NCBI RefSeq assembly: GCF_001540865.1
Contig: NC_033640.1
Location: forward strand, 3,452,988-3,516,987
Reading direction: 5' to 3'
Source: Ananas comosus
Lineage: Eukaryota; Streptophyta; Magnoliopsida; Poales; Bromeliaceae
Length of the DNA stretch: 64,000 nt
The notes beneath the pieces are model-generated. The model was not told the DNA's origin, searched no databases, and was given only the letters and a program-made list of their open reading frames with translations. Position numbers and translations under genes: made by a program. Position 1 is the first letter of the stretch. Every line of letters starts with the position of its first letter. Of the stretch, positions 43,597-54,315 are shown piece by piece.

Positions 43597-46226
43597 AACA
43601 CTATGTTAGGTGTACCTTTCAATATGCATGCCCTCAATCATGCATATGGTATAGGACTACAAGTTGAACCTTTTACACTTGTCAATTTTTCAAGGTACTT
43701 TAATTCTTTCTTACTCTCTATCTTCATTTTAAGTGTTTTTAGAACTACTTTTAAATTTTTTTTTATCGGATCGATCTTAACATGATATTAGAATTTGTGT
43801 ACAAACCCCCTTCATTCTCTCCGGTAATGAATTTGATTTTCACATTTCCTATTCTATGTCAGCTCCTTAGTTAGTGCATGTTATTAATTTAATTTATCTG
43901 ACATCTACAAAGCAATAATGCAAAGACTATTTCTAAATCAGTCTCTTCACTAAATTGATCTTTTAGAAATATTTTGTAGAACTGTTCAAGAGCTTATATA
44001 GCAAAAGAGATAAGCTAAGATTCTTCGATTATATGCACTAGGGATTGAGCTTTATGATCACACCTTCAACTTCCTAGCAAATTAAGGTGAAGATGTGTGT
44101 GTTTCTTTTTCTAATTTAATTTTCATTTCGTCCAGCATTTACCATTCGAATGCTGGACGACTGCTCGTGTCGTTGCGATGGTGTGTGGCCGACGACACGA
44201 CCAAGGCGATGACGAACCTCCGTGCATTCCGGTGCCAGATCACTCTCGATTCTCTTACCGATATTCCTCAGAACTTGTCCGTGGCACTGGGGGAGGAGAG
44301 TTTTTCCGTCATGATCTACTTGGAGAGTTGGGAGCGCACAGCGGAAGACAGACAGACAGAGGAGCCAACCCCCCTGCACCGTCTCAGGACGGCCCCGGCC
44401 CCGGCAACGCGAACCTACCGCCCGGGGACAGGAGGGTTAACGCCCGAGACAACGCCGGCCACGAGGAGGACTTGGGCGAAGGTGCAGGGGAGCTGGACGA
44501 GACTAGGTCCGAAAAATCGGTGAACCTGGGTTCGAGGCGTTCTTCGAACCAGCGACCTTCGGCCGGAACGAAGAGCGGGCCGGCGTTCGGCAAGGCCGCG
44601 GAGATCTGTACCGGGCAGCGGCGGCAAGAAACTAGATGTTGTATCTCGATAGGTGCGACGACTCAGATCAAAGACCGAGGACGATGGCTCTAGTCCCGTG
44701 GGTTTCACGGATCAGGCTAAGGGTTCGCGGAGTGCGCAAGCGACCCTTCTTCCTGTTCCCTTTCCAAGAATCTCTCTTTCTTCGCTATCGACTGGAGAGT
44801 CGCCTAGGGAAGAGGGCCGAAAGGCCATGATGGTTAAGAGAGCTGTGAGCCCAGGTACCTTGGATGGGAAGAGTCTAACCCTCGGTAACTTACTTCTTCG
44901 TTTCTTCTGCCAACTCCCAAGGCTGCAACGCTTTTAATGGCTTGGAGGGGGAATCACGTGCTTTTATTAGAGAGTGGGGGGCGTCCCTTGTTGCGGATTG
45001 GGCCTACTCCGGGGTCCCAGTGGCAGAGATTGGATTGGTTGGGGGCCCAGATGGGTGAGGTGTTAGTGTTTCTAGCCACGACGCAAGGGGCCCACCTCTG
45101 GGACTGGTGGCACCGTTCGGATTGGAGCCTGACAGATGGGGCCTTCGGCCTTTCCAAGACCCATGAACGGCAAGGAGATGGAGAACCGAACGCCCCGATG
45201 ATAACACACGGGATTCGGGTGCAGAGAGTGACGGATGGAGGTGAACGCGCGACATATTGGGTCGACAACGGGCTACCGTCTCTGGTTGGTGGCCAGGGCG
45301 AACTTTTGGGGTGATGGGACTAGTGACACACAGTCGGTATGCCATCTCGGTGGGGAGAACGTAGCGGACCAAGCTTCCACCGAGGAGGCCAAGCAAAGCG
45401 ACTGGGATGAACCTAAGGAGTTGAGGGTAACGACGAATGAGATTTCAAGGAAGAAGCCAGGAAACCTACCTATTCGCGTCCGTGCGAGGATAATTCCTCG
45501 ATCCTCTCCAAAGCGATATTCAAGTAGAGTTTGTTACAACAACTGATCTATCCTTATCTAGTGACAACAATCACGGCAGCAAGAAAATTATAAATTAATG
45601 TAAAAGGTTTCGTTAGAAATTAACTCATATATATGTTCTGTGTACAAAAATACAAAAGAAGAAAGAACAGAATAGTTGATGGATAAGAAAAGAATCCAAT
45701 ACTTGATATAAGAGTAAAAAAGAAGAAGCAAAATAAAAGAAACTTCAGATTCATTAGAAGTTACAGAAACAACAACACCAGAAATTACAATAGCCATAAA
45801 TGCAAAAGAAGTAGATGCAAGAACATCAGCACTAAGAGAAGAAAAACTAATAGCAAAACAGGCAATATTAAGAATCAAGCAGCAATAACAGAGGAATTAG
45901 TCGTGGGTCAAGTGCAAAAAAGTAAAAAATAAAAAAATAAAAAGGAGTAAAAATAATATAAATGTATTCGCTCAGATAATCAATATGTTATATCATTAAT
46001 CAACAAAGGTGATTTCCACATTTGAAATGTCATTGAAATAAATTATATGATAAATCAATAGTTGCAACGGTTGTCTAAAAAAGGCCATCCAAGTTGGCAT
46101 ACTATGCCAAAACTTTATTTTTTTAATAATTATTTTAAACTTTTTTTATTTAATTTTTTTTTTTTTGCATTATGTCATCATCGCCAATTAAGTAAGAAGT
46201 GAAAATTTATACATAAAAATTGTGAA
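43594..46226. repeat. Copy 2 of the 2.6-kb direct duplication
   Basis: It is colinear with 40021-42652. Copy 2 continues without a break into unique AT-rich DNA after 46226, whereas copy 1 stops at the single N (42653). The true right boundary is therefore better seen here. Confidence 0.9.
44161..45537 (+). pseudogene. GC-rich coding-like segment of unknown origin (copy 2)
   Basis: This is the counterpart of 40593-41983. Frames here are 44095-44523, 44178-44693 and 44937-45314. The 20-bp and 8-bp differences from copy 1 change which frame is open, and a one-base insertion near 45292 ends the MAWRGN.. frame early. Two copies differing by frame-breaking indels argue against selection for a protein. 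As for copy 1, no family is assigned. Confidence 0.35.
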
Positions 46227-46730
46227 ACTTATTAAAAACTAATTGAAAATATAAAGATATTATTAAAATATAGCAAAACTAAGTGAAAATATTAATTTTA
46301 AAAATAAATAAACTATAAGTAGTATATATAAAAAAGATAAATAAATTGTAGTGTTATTATCTATGCAAATAATTAATTTTTTAAATTAATCAAAAAGTAA
46401 TTGTAAACATAAAGGAGAAAAAATAAATAAAATAAATCTAACGCAGAAGTAATAAAAAAACTTGCAGAACTTTGTAAAATTTAAAACAGCTAAGAAGTAG
46501 AAGGAGTCGCATAACTGGAAGCAGAAAGAAAATTGAATATTAATTAAAAGGAGCTGATGCTTCACCATAAAATTGGTAGCAGTAACAATAATTATAATAT
46601 ATTTTTTTTTACTTTGTATTATCATACTCACATTTACTTTTGTATAGTCTCAATAATTTTGAAAGTTAATCCAATGTGGCGAAGGGAGATGAAACCATAA
46701 TGAATTAAAACCATTTTTCAGTCTGTAGGT
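46227..46730. other. AT-rich DNA, nothing recognised
   Basis: Very A/T-rich sequence with poly-A and poly-T runs and no supported gene. Confidence 0.5.
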
Positions 46731-46801
46731 GGATCAACCGATGGAAATGAAGCAGCACTAATGGAAAGAGCGAGGAAGGAAGAAGGATTGGCGTCGCACC
46801 T

Positions 46802-47514
46802 TCAATTTTTGTTTATTAGAAAAGTCATGCTGGCTGTTGAAGCGACGACAAAGAAAGAAGCGAGCTGGCGAACCGGTTCAAAGCTGAGAAAAGGATCCAG
46901 ATTTTTAGATATCTCAAAAACCGGTTCAAAGCTGTGACCTTCTGTAATCTTTTGGCTCAGAGAAAAGTATGTGGAAGTTCTTCTAAGAAGCGGAGATGTC
47001 GTAGGATGCAGAGCAAAAGATAGCGTATGACCATTATATAGGCATTGAGAGATATGGGAGAAGCCGGACAACCCTTCGGCGCTAATGGAAACGGCGTGAA
47101 GGGAAACAGGATCGATGTCGTATGTGGCCCAATTTTTCATCCATAGAAGAGGAACGACGGTTTTTGAAGATATGGAAGTTCTTCTTAGAAGCGGAGATGT
47201 CGCTGGATGCAGAACAAAAGATAGCGGATGACCATTATATAGGCACTGAGAGGTATGAGAAAAGATGGACAACCCTTCGGCGCTAATGAAAACGGCGCGA
47301 AGGGAAGCAGGATTGATGTCGCATGTGGCCCAATATTTCGTCCATAGAAGAGAAACAATGGTTTTCGAAGCGACGACAAAGAAGGGAACGAACCGGCGAA
47401 CCGATCCGATGCGGCGTTGGAAAACGAAGCGATAATGAATCGAGACCATTTTAGAGTCGAGAGAGGAATCATTCAATGGGAATGAAGCTGCGCCAATGGA
47501 AACGGTAGGGAGGG
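46802..47514 (-). CDS. Uncharacterised open frame containing 201-bp in-frame repeats (doubtful gene)
   Basis: A minus-strand frame stays open through this interval and runs into the family C LTR, which supplies its apparent start, so the true 5' end is displaced beyond 50063. Two successive 67-residue units share the segments AEGLS(I/G)FSH(T/I)SQCLYNGH and SPLLRRTS, and short related pieces flank them. No signal peptide or known domain was recognised. Because the repeat length is a multiple of three, an open frame can survive by chance. Expression is unproven and a repeat-derived spurious frame is the main alternative. Confidence 0.25.
46981..47382. repeat. Tandem repeat, 201-bp unit
   Basis: Unit 1 starts 'ttctaagaagcggagatgtcg' at 46981 and unit 2 'ttcttagaagcggagatgtcg' at 47182, about 88-90% identical by eye. 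Partial related units lie at 46735-46870 and, beyond the inserted LTR, at 50063-50160, so the array once had at least four units. Confidence 0.85.
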
Positions 47515-50062
47515 TGTACTGTTCCAAAGGTTTGGATAGGATTGGCTACAATATTGGTGACTGGTCGACACATCTCGAGAGTGTTGGACTGAGTCGGTGT
47601 CGTTTCTGCACGAAATGGATGCAAAAATGGACTTGACGCACTCAAATAAGCAAAGCTGGAGTTTTGCCAGTTTCGGGCACGCAGAACTGGTTTGGGTCGC
47701 CCAGAACTCGAGTGCTGATTCGGATCCTAGTTTTGGGCGCCCGGTTGTGGGTCCAAAAATTTACCTCGTAAATATATCGTTTGAGCTGACATGTGGCAGG
47801 TGGTAGGTGGGGTCCGCCGGACCAGGATATGGGTGTAGTACGCCGTGGGCGGAGGAACCGAAGGGGAGAAATTGTGTAGCCTGGAGGTTTCGGACGCCCA
47901 GAAAGAGGTTTTGGGCGCCCGAAAGTGGCCGTTTCTGCAGGGTTATCAGGTTAGCAGCTTTTATTCCTGGGGCTTACTGGACCATTCTAACTCCCTATAA
48001 ATAGATAGAACTCGACCCCTGTGAGCTCTTTTCCTCCCTTCTTCACAATGAACCCTTATTTTGTATTTCAGCCCCTGTAAACTTCCAAATTACTCCATTT
48101 CCACAATTTGAAGCTAGAGGACTGCAGTTTCAGCAGAATTCCAGCAGCGACCTTCGGCGTTTTGGCTCGTGTGTGACGTAGGAGGCTCCGTTTGCCACGA
48201 AATTTGGTTTGTTGGTTAGGAGATTTCTTGAAGATTTCGTGGAACCCTGTTTGATAGAAATTGATTGAGGTTTGTATAGTCAATTTCGTGTTTTACTGAG
48301 CTGCTGGTATTTTGGTCCTGAAATTGAGTTTTCTTTGATTGTTTATGGGCCAATTCTTGGAGAGAGCTAGATTTTCGACCAGAGGAAGTTGCTCCACCTT
48401 CCCCTACTAGTTTTGTGAATGTTCTTCACCAGAATTGTGGATTTGGGGATTGATAGGTGAGTTTTGATATTGTAGTTGTTGGATTTAAGCTTAAGTGCTA
48501 AAATTTGAGGGTGTTGATGCAATTTTAATATTTTTGTGTTTAGATCTTTGGAGGATATTGGGTTTTGGACCTGAGGGTGATACTCCATCATAGTTCACTG
48601 GTGTTGGGACCTTTTCTCACCTGATTTGGAGATCAGAAGGTGAAATCGACATTGAGATTGATGTGAATTTGAGCTTTAGTGCTGAATTTTGGATTATTGA
48701 TGGATTTTGTTGTTTAAATCCTTAGAGAGGCTTGTTGCTGGTTGTGGCTGAGCTTGGTAGGGATTCCGGCGACTACCCGCTGCCGTGGATTAGTGCTAGA
48801 GGTGGGATAATATTATGCTTACGTATTTTGCGGAATTCCTCCTAAGTCCAGTTGTTGTCGACGTGTATTTCCTGTTTTGAATAACATGTTTAGTAGCTCG
48901 ATTCATTGATTTGTTGCATTCTAAAATCTAAATTAGAACTTAGAATATTAGTTAAATAACACATGTTGGATTTGGATTTGACTTAGGAGAAAATTGGCGC
49001 TTTTACACTGTCATATGTTAAAACTACAAGATTTAGTTCTAGGAGCCGTAGTTGTTTGTATCACCACAGTTTGTGGGCGATGGATACCCAAGATAGTGTA
49101 GAATGTATTTACGCTCGTGCTGGGATGCCGAGCTTATTTTTACAGCAGTGTTTAGGCTGTTCCAGAATCCAGACTGTCGGGTGCCGTTGAGGTTGACGGT
49201 AGACCCAGATTGCTGTTTTTGCATTAGATTGTGCCGAGGGTACGTGAGTTTGGCTGTTAGACCAGTTGGACCCTGTTTACTTGACTATAGCTTATGAGAG
49301 TCTGATTGAGCTCGACAGAGACACGCTTGCATACTCGGTTGGGTAGCGCCGATGAGTGCCACTCCGGAGTCGGGCTTTGTGCGTTTGCGTTGGTGTCGTT
49401 TTGTCCTGGTTGGACTTGCTCTCCACTGACGACTAGTGATGTGGCTGTTATTGTAGCTTCGACAGGCAGGACGGGTGTATTCACAGTCCCTAGTGAGATT
49501 GGGTCAGAGACTGCATTATTATATAGATAGTAGTGTTGGATCATGATAGTATAGTGGCATGTAGCTGTAGATTGTTTCCAGTTCCTTTACTATCATTGAG
49601 CATATCATTTGTAGACTTAGTGGGTGAGTCGTTGAGGTCGGTAGCGGTACCCACTGAGGACTACTTTTTGCAGTAGTTCTCACGCCCAGTTGTGGATCTT
49701 TTGCAGAGCCTTCGGTTGCGGCTGCTGCTATTGCTCATACGGATTGTGGAAAGGGTGTTGCGAGTTAGAGCCCTTCCTGACGAGTCCCTGAGCTAGAGGA
49801 GTACCAGCTTCAGGTAGTTGTAGTTTTTGGTTTTTTACATACTGATGTTGTACCTCGTTGGAGCGAGTATTTTGTACCCGAATGTTATGTATGTATTGAA
49901 CCACTGTTATGATATATGTTTTATTTTTCTAGCTGCTCTATACTACTAGTTGTAGTGTTGTATGATTACAGGTACAGCTTCGCTTCGTATACAGGAAAAA
50001 TTTCTTTGTATACGGCGGATTTGTCGGCGTGCTCGGGGAAACGAGTAATCCGGGGCGTGACA
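47515..50062 (+). mobile_element. Solo LTR of family C inserted in the 201-bp repeat array
   Basis: It starts TGTACTGTTCC and ends CCGGGGCGTGACA, the same 3' terminus as families A and B. Flanking pentamers are GAGGG and AAGGG (one mismatch), and host repeat wording continues on the right (gaagggaagc..gatcgatgtcgc). A TATA box lies at 47995 with a leader after it. The U3 has GGGCGCCCG-type motifs ('gggcgcccgg', 'gggcgcccga') instead of ACCGGT. At 2.55 kb it lacks coding sequence. It is the best-preserved family C copy; fragments lie at 16279-17668 and 23000-23460. Confidence 0.8.
47995..48004 (+). promoter_or_regulatory. TATA box of the family C LTR
   Basis: CTATAAATAG is followed about 30-60 bp later by 'ttttcctcccttcttcacaatg', a plausible transcript start region. 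Confidence 0.65.
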
Positions 50063-50437
50063 AAGGGAAGCAAAATCGATGTCGCACTTCGCCCTATTTT
50101 CCGTTCATAGAAGAAAACGATGGCTTCCGAAGCGACAAAGCGAACCGGCAACGATGGCTTCTGGCAAACCGCTTCAGAAGTGGACCCATCTTTTCAAGAT
50201 AAGGATCGGTTCCGAAGAGTATTTGCTCTCTAAACCCTAAAACCAATAGGTGGGCCCCACATACCATATTAATATTTAAAAAGAAACAAAAAAATGACAG
50301 GTAGGTCCCACATGCTTGAAGATAAGGATCCGGTTTAGAATAAGATATTTTCTCTAAACCCTAACATAACAGGTAGGTCCCACATGCCCTAAATTAAGCC
50401 AAACATACTATAATTGACAGATAGGTCCTACATGCAC
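50063..50437. repeat. Right remainder of the 201-bp repeat array and short repeats
   Basis: 50063-50160 continues the repeat unit interrupted at 47514. After it, an 'aggtaggtcccacatgc' motif occurs three times (about 50300, 50371, 50420, the last diverged) among 'ctctaaaccctaa' repeats. Confidence 0.65.
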
Positions 50438-50665
50438 AAATTAAGGAAAACTTGTAAGGTAGACTTAAAATTGCGGGGATTAATATAGGGTATAGATAGT
50501 TTTACTTGTTTGAAGTGGGTCGCGGCGAGAGGAAGTTTTGCCTGTTTGAAGAAATTAAGCAAAACTTGTCAAGTGGACTTAAAATTACGGGGATTAATAT
50601 AGGATATAGATAGGTTTACTTGTTTGATGTGGGTCACGGCGAGAGGAAGTTTTACCTGTTTGATG
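50438..50665. repeat. Tandem duplication, 114-bp unit
   Basis: Units start at 50438 and 50552 ('aaattaag.aaaacttgt') and share 'cttaaaatt.cggggattaatatagg.tatagatag' and 'gcgagaggaagttt'. Identity is about 88% by eye. Confidence 0.85.
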
Positions 50666-51395
50666 TGGGTCACCGCTGGTTTGGTCGGGGGAGGGAGACG
50701 AGGGTACTGCTGTTAACAGGCTAGGGTTTTGCAAAAACACTTTCTGCTCGCTCAAGTTTTGGTGCATAGAATTTGGTGCGTTGTTAATGCAGTTGAGATT
50801 AACTGCCCTATCGCAGACTTGGACTCGAAATCGAAATCGAAAAGGCAAAAACAAATCGGAACCAGCCTGAAACATAAGTATTCCCTGCGTTAAACCTCGA
50901 CGAAAGCACTTCTCAACATATATGAGGGCTTGAAGCAGCTTCTCCCCTCCAAGCTAAGCTATCTCCAAATAATAGCCTCACAGGTCAACTTTGCTATAGA
51001 AGTTAGCTGGGATTCCAAGAAATACTTTAGAGAAAAAGGGAAGAAAGGGAGTAGAAGGAGCCTCTCTAATGCTAGGATTAGCAGATAAATCAAATAGGGT
51101 CGAAACGTATCCAGAAGAGTTGCAACAATTGCAACAGAAGTTCCCAAATAATTCAAAATCAGCGATATGGCCGATTCAGCAAAAGCTTCATGGACTAAAG
51201 CAGATAAGAAACGCAAATTCAAGGCAAATTTGTGAATAAAGAATCCCCAAGTTACATACCATGGGGATATAAATGAAATTCCAACACCCTCGAGTTTCAT
51301 CAACAACAGTTTAATACCAACAGAAAGTTAAAATCAAAATTCTAAAATCTTAAGAATAAACAAAGTGTAGGAGAGCTGAAGTTGAGCTGCTTCTC
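50666..51395. other. Region 3' of the possible small gene; no coding supported
   Basis: A 115-codon minus-strand frame (50959-51306) is leucine-rich but unrecognisable and could equally be 3' untranslated or intron sequence of the gene at 51396-51740. Nothing else was identified. Confidence 0.35.
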
Positions 51396-51740
51396 TCATT
51401 CCTGTAACTTTGCCTTCCTCTCTAAGAACTCTTTATCCTCGTCCACTTCAGGAGCTCGCCTGCTTTCTCGGGCACGTCTGCTGCCGCCGATGCCGACGCC
51501 GTTTTGGGACTCGAAAACGGCGGTAGAGGCGGCGGTGTAGAGGGGGAAGAAGAAGACGACGGAGGAGGACAGGGGCGGCCCAGTGGATCTCCGCCGTCGA
51601 TAGCGACGGGGACGGTGGAGAGGAGGCGAGGGGAGAAAAGAGTACTCATTGTCAAGGGCTAGGGTTTCCAACTCGTCCATGGTCGGCGACGGCTGTGGCG
51701 ATGGAGGATCGAAGTAGACGTGGTTCACCGCCGCCATCAT
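51396..51740 (-). CDS. Hypothetical 114-residue plant protein or first exon
   Basis: The frame begins MMAAVNHVYFDPPSPQPSPT, continues through MDELETLALDNEYSF and a Pro/Arg/Ser-rich middle (about residues 35-75), and ends in an acidic/basic tail, DEDKEFLERKAKLQE, before a TGA. The higher GC content than the surroundings and the gene-like amino-acid composition at both ends suggest a real monocot coding exon. The C-terminal charged helix could continue by splicing into a downstream exon that I could not find. The sequence around the start codon and 5' leader is tandemly duplicated at 51779-51830. No family was recognised; expression is unproven. Confidence 0.45.
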   Translation of the reverse strand: MMAAVNHVYFDPPSPQPSPTMDELETLALDNEYSFLPSPPLHRPRRYRRRRSTGPPLSSSVVFFFPLYTAASTAVFESQNGVGIGGSRRARESRRAPEVDEDKEFLERKAKLQE

Positions 51741-51830
51741 CGTTATCTCTCTGCGAATAAGTTAGAATAACGATGAAGGATCAAAGTAGACCGTGGTTCA
51801 CCGCCGCCATCATTCTCTACGAATAAGTTA
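51706..51830. repeat. Tandem duplication of the start region of the hypothetical gene
   Basis: 'gatcgaagtagacgtggttcaccgccgccatcat..cgaataagttag' (51706-51766) is repeated with small indels at 51779-51830. On the minus strand the second copy lies upstream of the first and contains another ATG in similar context. Confidence 0.8.
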
Positions 51831-52002
51831 GGAGAAGAAACTCCGAAATATATTAATGGACAATAAAGGGGTTTGTTCAAAAGTAATTCTATAAAATTTA
51901 AAGTAGTGTTATCCATACATTTTATTTTCGAAATATAAATTGTACGCTAATAGGCTTTAATTGGGATTTTACCAATCATTAGTCTCGACACTTGGGAGCA
52001 GT

Positions 52003-52500
52003 TGTCACGACTTAGAAATTTTCTTCGAGATTTTCCTTTGCAATCACCCAAACTCTAAAGCGGATATTTGTCGGAGGTTTTGCCTGGAATCTTCTAGAAG
52101 CTTCTCTTCGTTCCTCGAGACTGATGGCGCAGGAACCGAAGAGTCACTTAGAGTTTCTATGAGTCACTTAGAGTTTCTATGCTCATTTATTAGGACTCTT
52201 GGGAGACCGCGTGACCTCTCCTTTTGGCTTATAGTTTTGTGCCACTTGGCATCTTATCATTTGCTTTATGGGCGGCGAGTGGCCTTTAAATAGTTGTGGC
52301 CTCCACCCCTCTCATTTCAGAATCCTCATTTGTATTCTCAAGTTCAAAGTAATAGAAGAGCTTTCTTCATCTCTCTCTCTTGTATTTAGTCTAGGGCAAG
52401 TAGGTCCTAACTTATTAAGTAGAGAGGTAGGCTTGCTCACTTCACGAAGGAAGGCGAGTGCCGCACGGATTTTGCGAACCAAACCGTTAAGTCCGTGACA
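52003..52500 (+). mobile_element. 5' LTR of a Ty3/gypsy chromovirus
   Basis: TGTCACGACTTAGAAATT ... GTCCGTGACA, 498 bp, is nearly identical to 57133-57629. Both LTRs contain the duplicated 'gagtcacttagagtttctatg' element. A TATA-like box, TTTAAATAG, lies at 52285-52293. The primer site follows directly. The few differences between the two LTRs (single-base changes and one-base indels) imply a comparatively recent insertion despite the broken coding region. Confidence 0.92.
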
Positions 52501-52502
52501 GT

Positions 52503-52514
52503 TGGTATCAGAGC
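52503..52514 (+). other. Primer-binding site, initiator tRNA-Met
   Basis: TGGTATCAGAGC, two bases after the LTR, is the exact plant initiator tRNA-Met complement. Confidence 0.93.
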
Positions 52515-52531
52515 CGGTTCGAGAAGGAGCC

Positions 52532-53718
52532 ATGTCGTCATCCGATGCCGGAGTTGTCAACGCTGGGGGTGATCCCCCAAAGCAACCCTCCAAGCGGAAC
52601 AACCCTCCAAGCGGAGCAAGGGCAAGGACACGCGAATCACGAAGGATTCCGCGTCGGTGGAGGACTGCCTTGCACTGTTGGAGGACATACTATCCAAGGT
52701 GGGTGAAAGGTACACCGAAATGGCCGATACCTTTAACTCCTTTAATGATGATGTATGTAGCATGGAGGAGAGCGTCGTCACTGCCATGGCGACCTTTCGA
52801 GGCGAGCTCGAGAAGCTTCAGAGCAACATCGTCCGTCGTGACGAGGAGCGGACGAGCTTGATCGAGGAGCTCGTTACTCGAGTCGACGAGGTCGAGGACC
52901 TCAAGACGAGAGTGACTATCCTTGAGAAGGCGGTGGCTCGAGGCGTCGAGACGCAGATGGAGCACACCCCAAAGGTCCGCGTCCCTGAACCCCAATGCTT
53001 CAAGGGGACGCGCGACGAGAAGGAGATAGACAATTTTCTTTGGCACATGGAGCGCTATCTCAAGGCGCTGCGGATGGAGGACGAGGATGACAAGGTCCAA
53101 ACCGCTTCCATGTATCTCATCGACGAAGCGATGCTGTGGTGGCGACGGCGTTCTACAGAGGCTGAGAAGGGCCAATGCGAACTAAATACTTGGGAGGACT
53201 TCGTGCGCGAACTGAAGGCACAGTTCTACCCCGAGCACGTCGAGTACTTGGCGCGGAGGCAGCTTCGACGGCTCAAGCACACAGGATCCCTCAAGGAGTA
53301 TGTCAAGGAGTACTTCAAGCTGATGCTTGCCATCACTAGCATGGCTGAGGAGGACAGACTATTCTTCTTCCTCGACGGTCTCCAACCATGGGCTAACAAG
53401 GAGCTCGTAGCGAGAGACGTCAAGGACGTAAGCTCCGCTATTGCTCAGGCAGAGAAGCTATTGGAGTATGACAAGCCGGACTTCTCTCGTGGCAAACCAC
53501 CTAAGGCGGGCAAGGCCAAGGGTGGGGGAGACCACTGCGAGCAGTGTGATCACAAGGGCCAAGAGCGAAAGGGCCCTCCGCAGAAGAAGAAGACGATCTC
53601 TTGCTATGTTTGCCGAGGCGATCACTGGGCGAGAGATTTCCAAAAGAAGAAAACTGTCAACACCATCCAAGCCGAGGAGGGCCAGGATCAAGCGGAGACA
53701 AAGATGGGCACGCTGTGA
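52532..53718 (+). pseudogene. Chromovirus gag (capsid and zinc knuckle), frame-broken
   Basis: The ATG at 52532 opens MSSSDAGVVNAGG, but the frame shifts between about 52620 and 52660. The main frame (52657-53718) shows a coiled-coil-like N-terminal half, then the capsid region (PEPQCFKGTRDEKEIDNFLW, MLWWRRRS, WEDFVRELKAQFYPEHVEYLA, LKHTGSLKEYVKEYFKLM, FFFLDGLQPWANKEL). The zinc knuckle reads CYVCRGDHWARDF: the fourth zinc ligand, normally Cys, is Phe. A TGA ends the frame at 53716. In an intact element gag would read on into protease in this same frame. Confidence 0.92.
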
Positions 53719-54315
53719 CTCATTAGCGCGATCTAGGGGCAAGCGAACAGCAGCAAGTCACTCAAGAAAGAGCTTCTGTTCGTGGATGTCACCCTCAACG
53801 GGAGGGCCACCCGAGCGCTCGTGGACACTGGAGCGACCCACAACTTCATCACCGAGTCTGAGGCCAAACGGCTGGGCCTCGCACTCAAGAAGGACACGAG
53901 CAAGATCAAGGTTGTCAACTCGGTGGCACAGCCTGTCGCGGGAGTAGCCAAAGGGGTGACGATCGCTGTAGGACCCTGGTCGGGTACAGCGAACTTCACC
54001 GCCGCGACCATCGACGACTTCAAAGTCATTCTCGGCATCGACTTTCTCGCTTCATCGAAGGTGGTCCCGATGCCGCACCTCGGGGCCTTGAGCATCATGG
54101 AGGAGGCAGCCTCGTGCATGGTCTTGGCGAGCCGCAGTGAGCCAGCGGCAACCCATGCCCTCTTCGCTCTGCAACTGCGGAAGGGGGTGAAGCGCGGCGA
54201 AATCACTTACCTTGCGGCCATCAGCGAGGTGAGCGGAAAGGACCTCGAGGAGAAGGGCCCTCCAGCGGTGATCGATGCAGTCCTGGGGGAGTTCAAGGAC
54301 GTCATGCCCTAGGAG
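53719..54315 (+). pseudogene. Chromovirus aspartic protease region
   Basis: Continuing in the gag frame past TGA (53716) and TAG (53734-53736), the protease has an intact active site, ALVDTGATHNFI, at about residue 10 of the open segment, and the ILGIDFL signature later. A spacer then leads to a TAG at 54310-54312, where the ..FKDVMP-ELP junction to reverse transcriptase normally reads through. The protease would mature Gag and Pol in the virus-like particle. Confidence 0.9.

Noticed and set aside
52502..52861. Alternative gag frame through 52861
   Set aside because: Only its first 35 or so codons belong to gag; past the frameshift the 52657 frame carries all capsid motifs.
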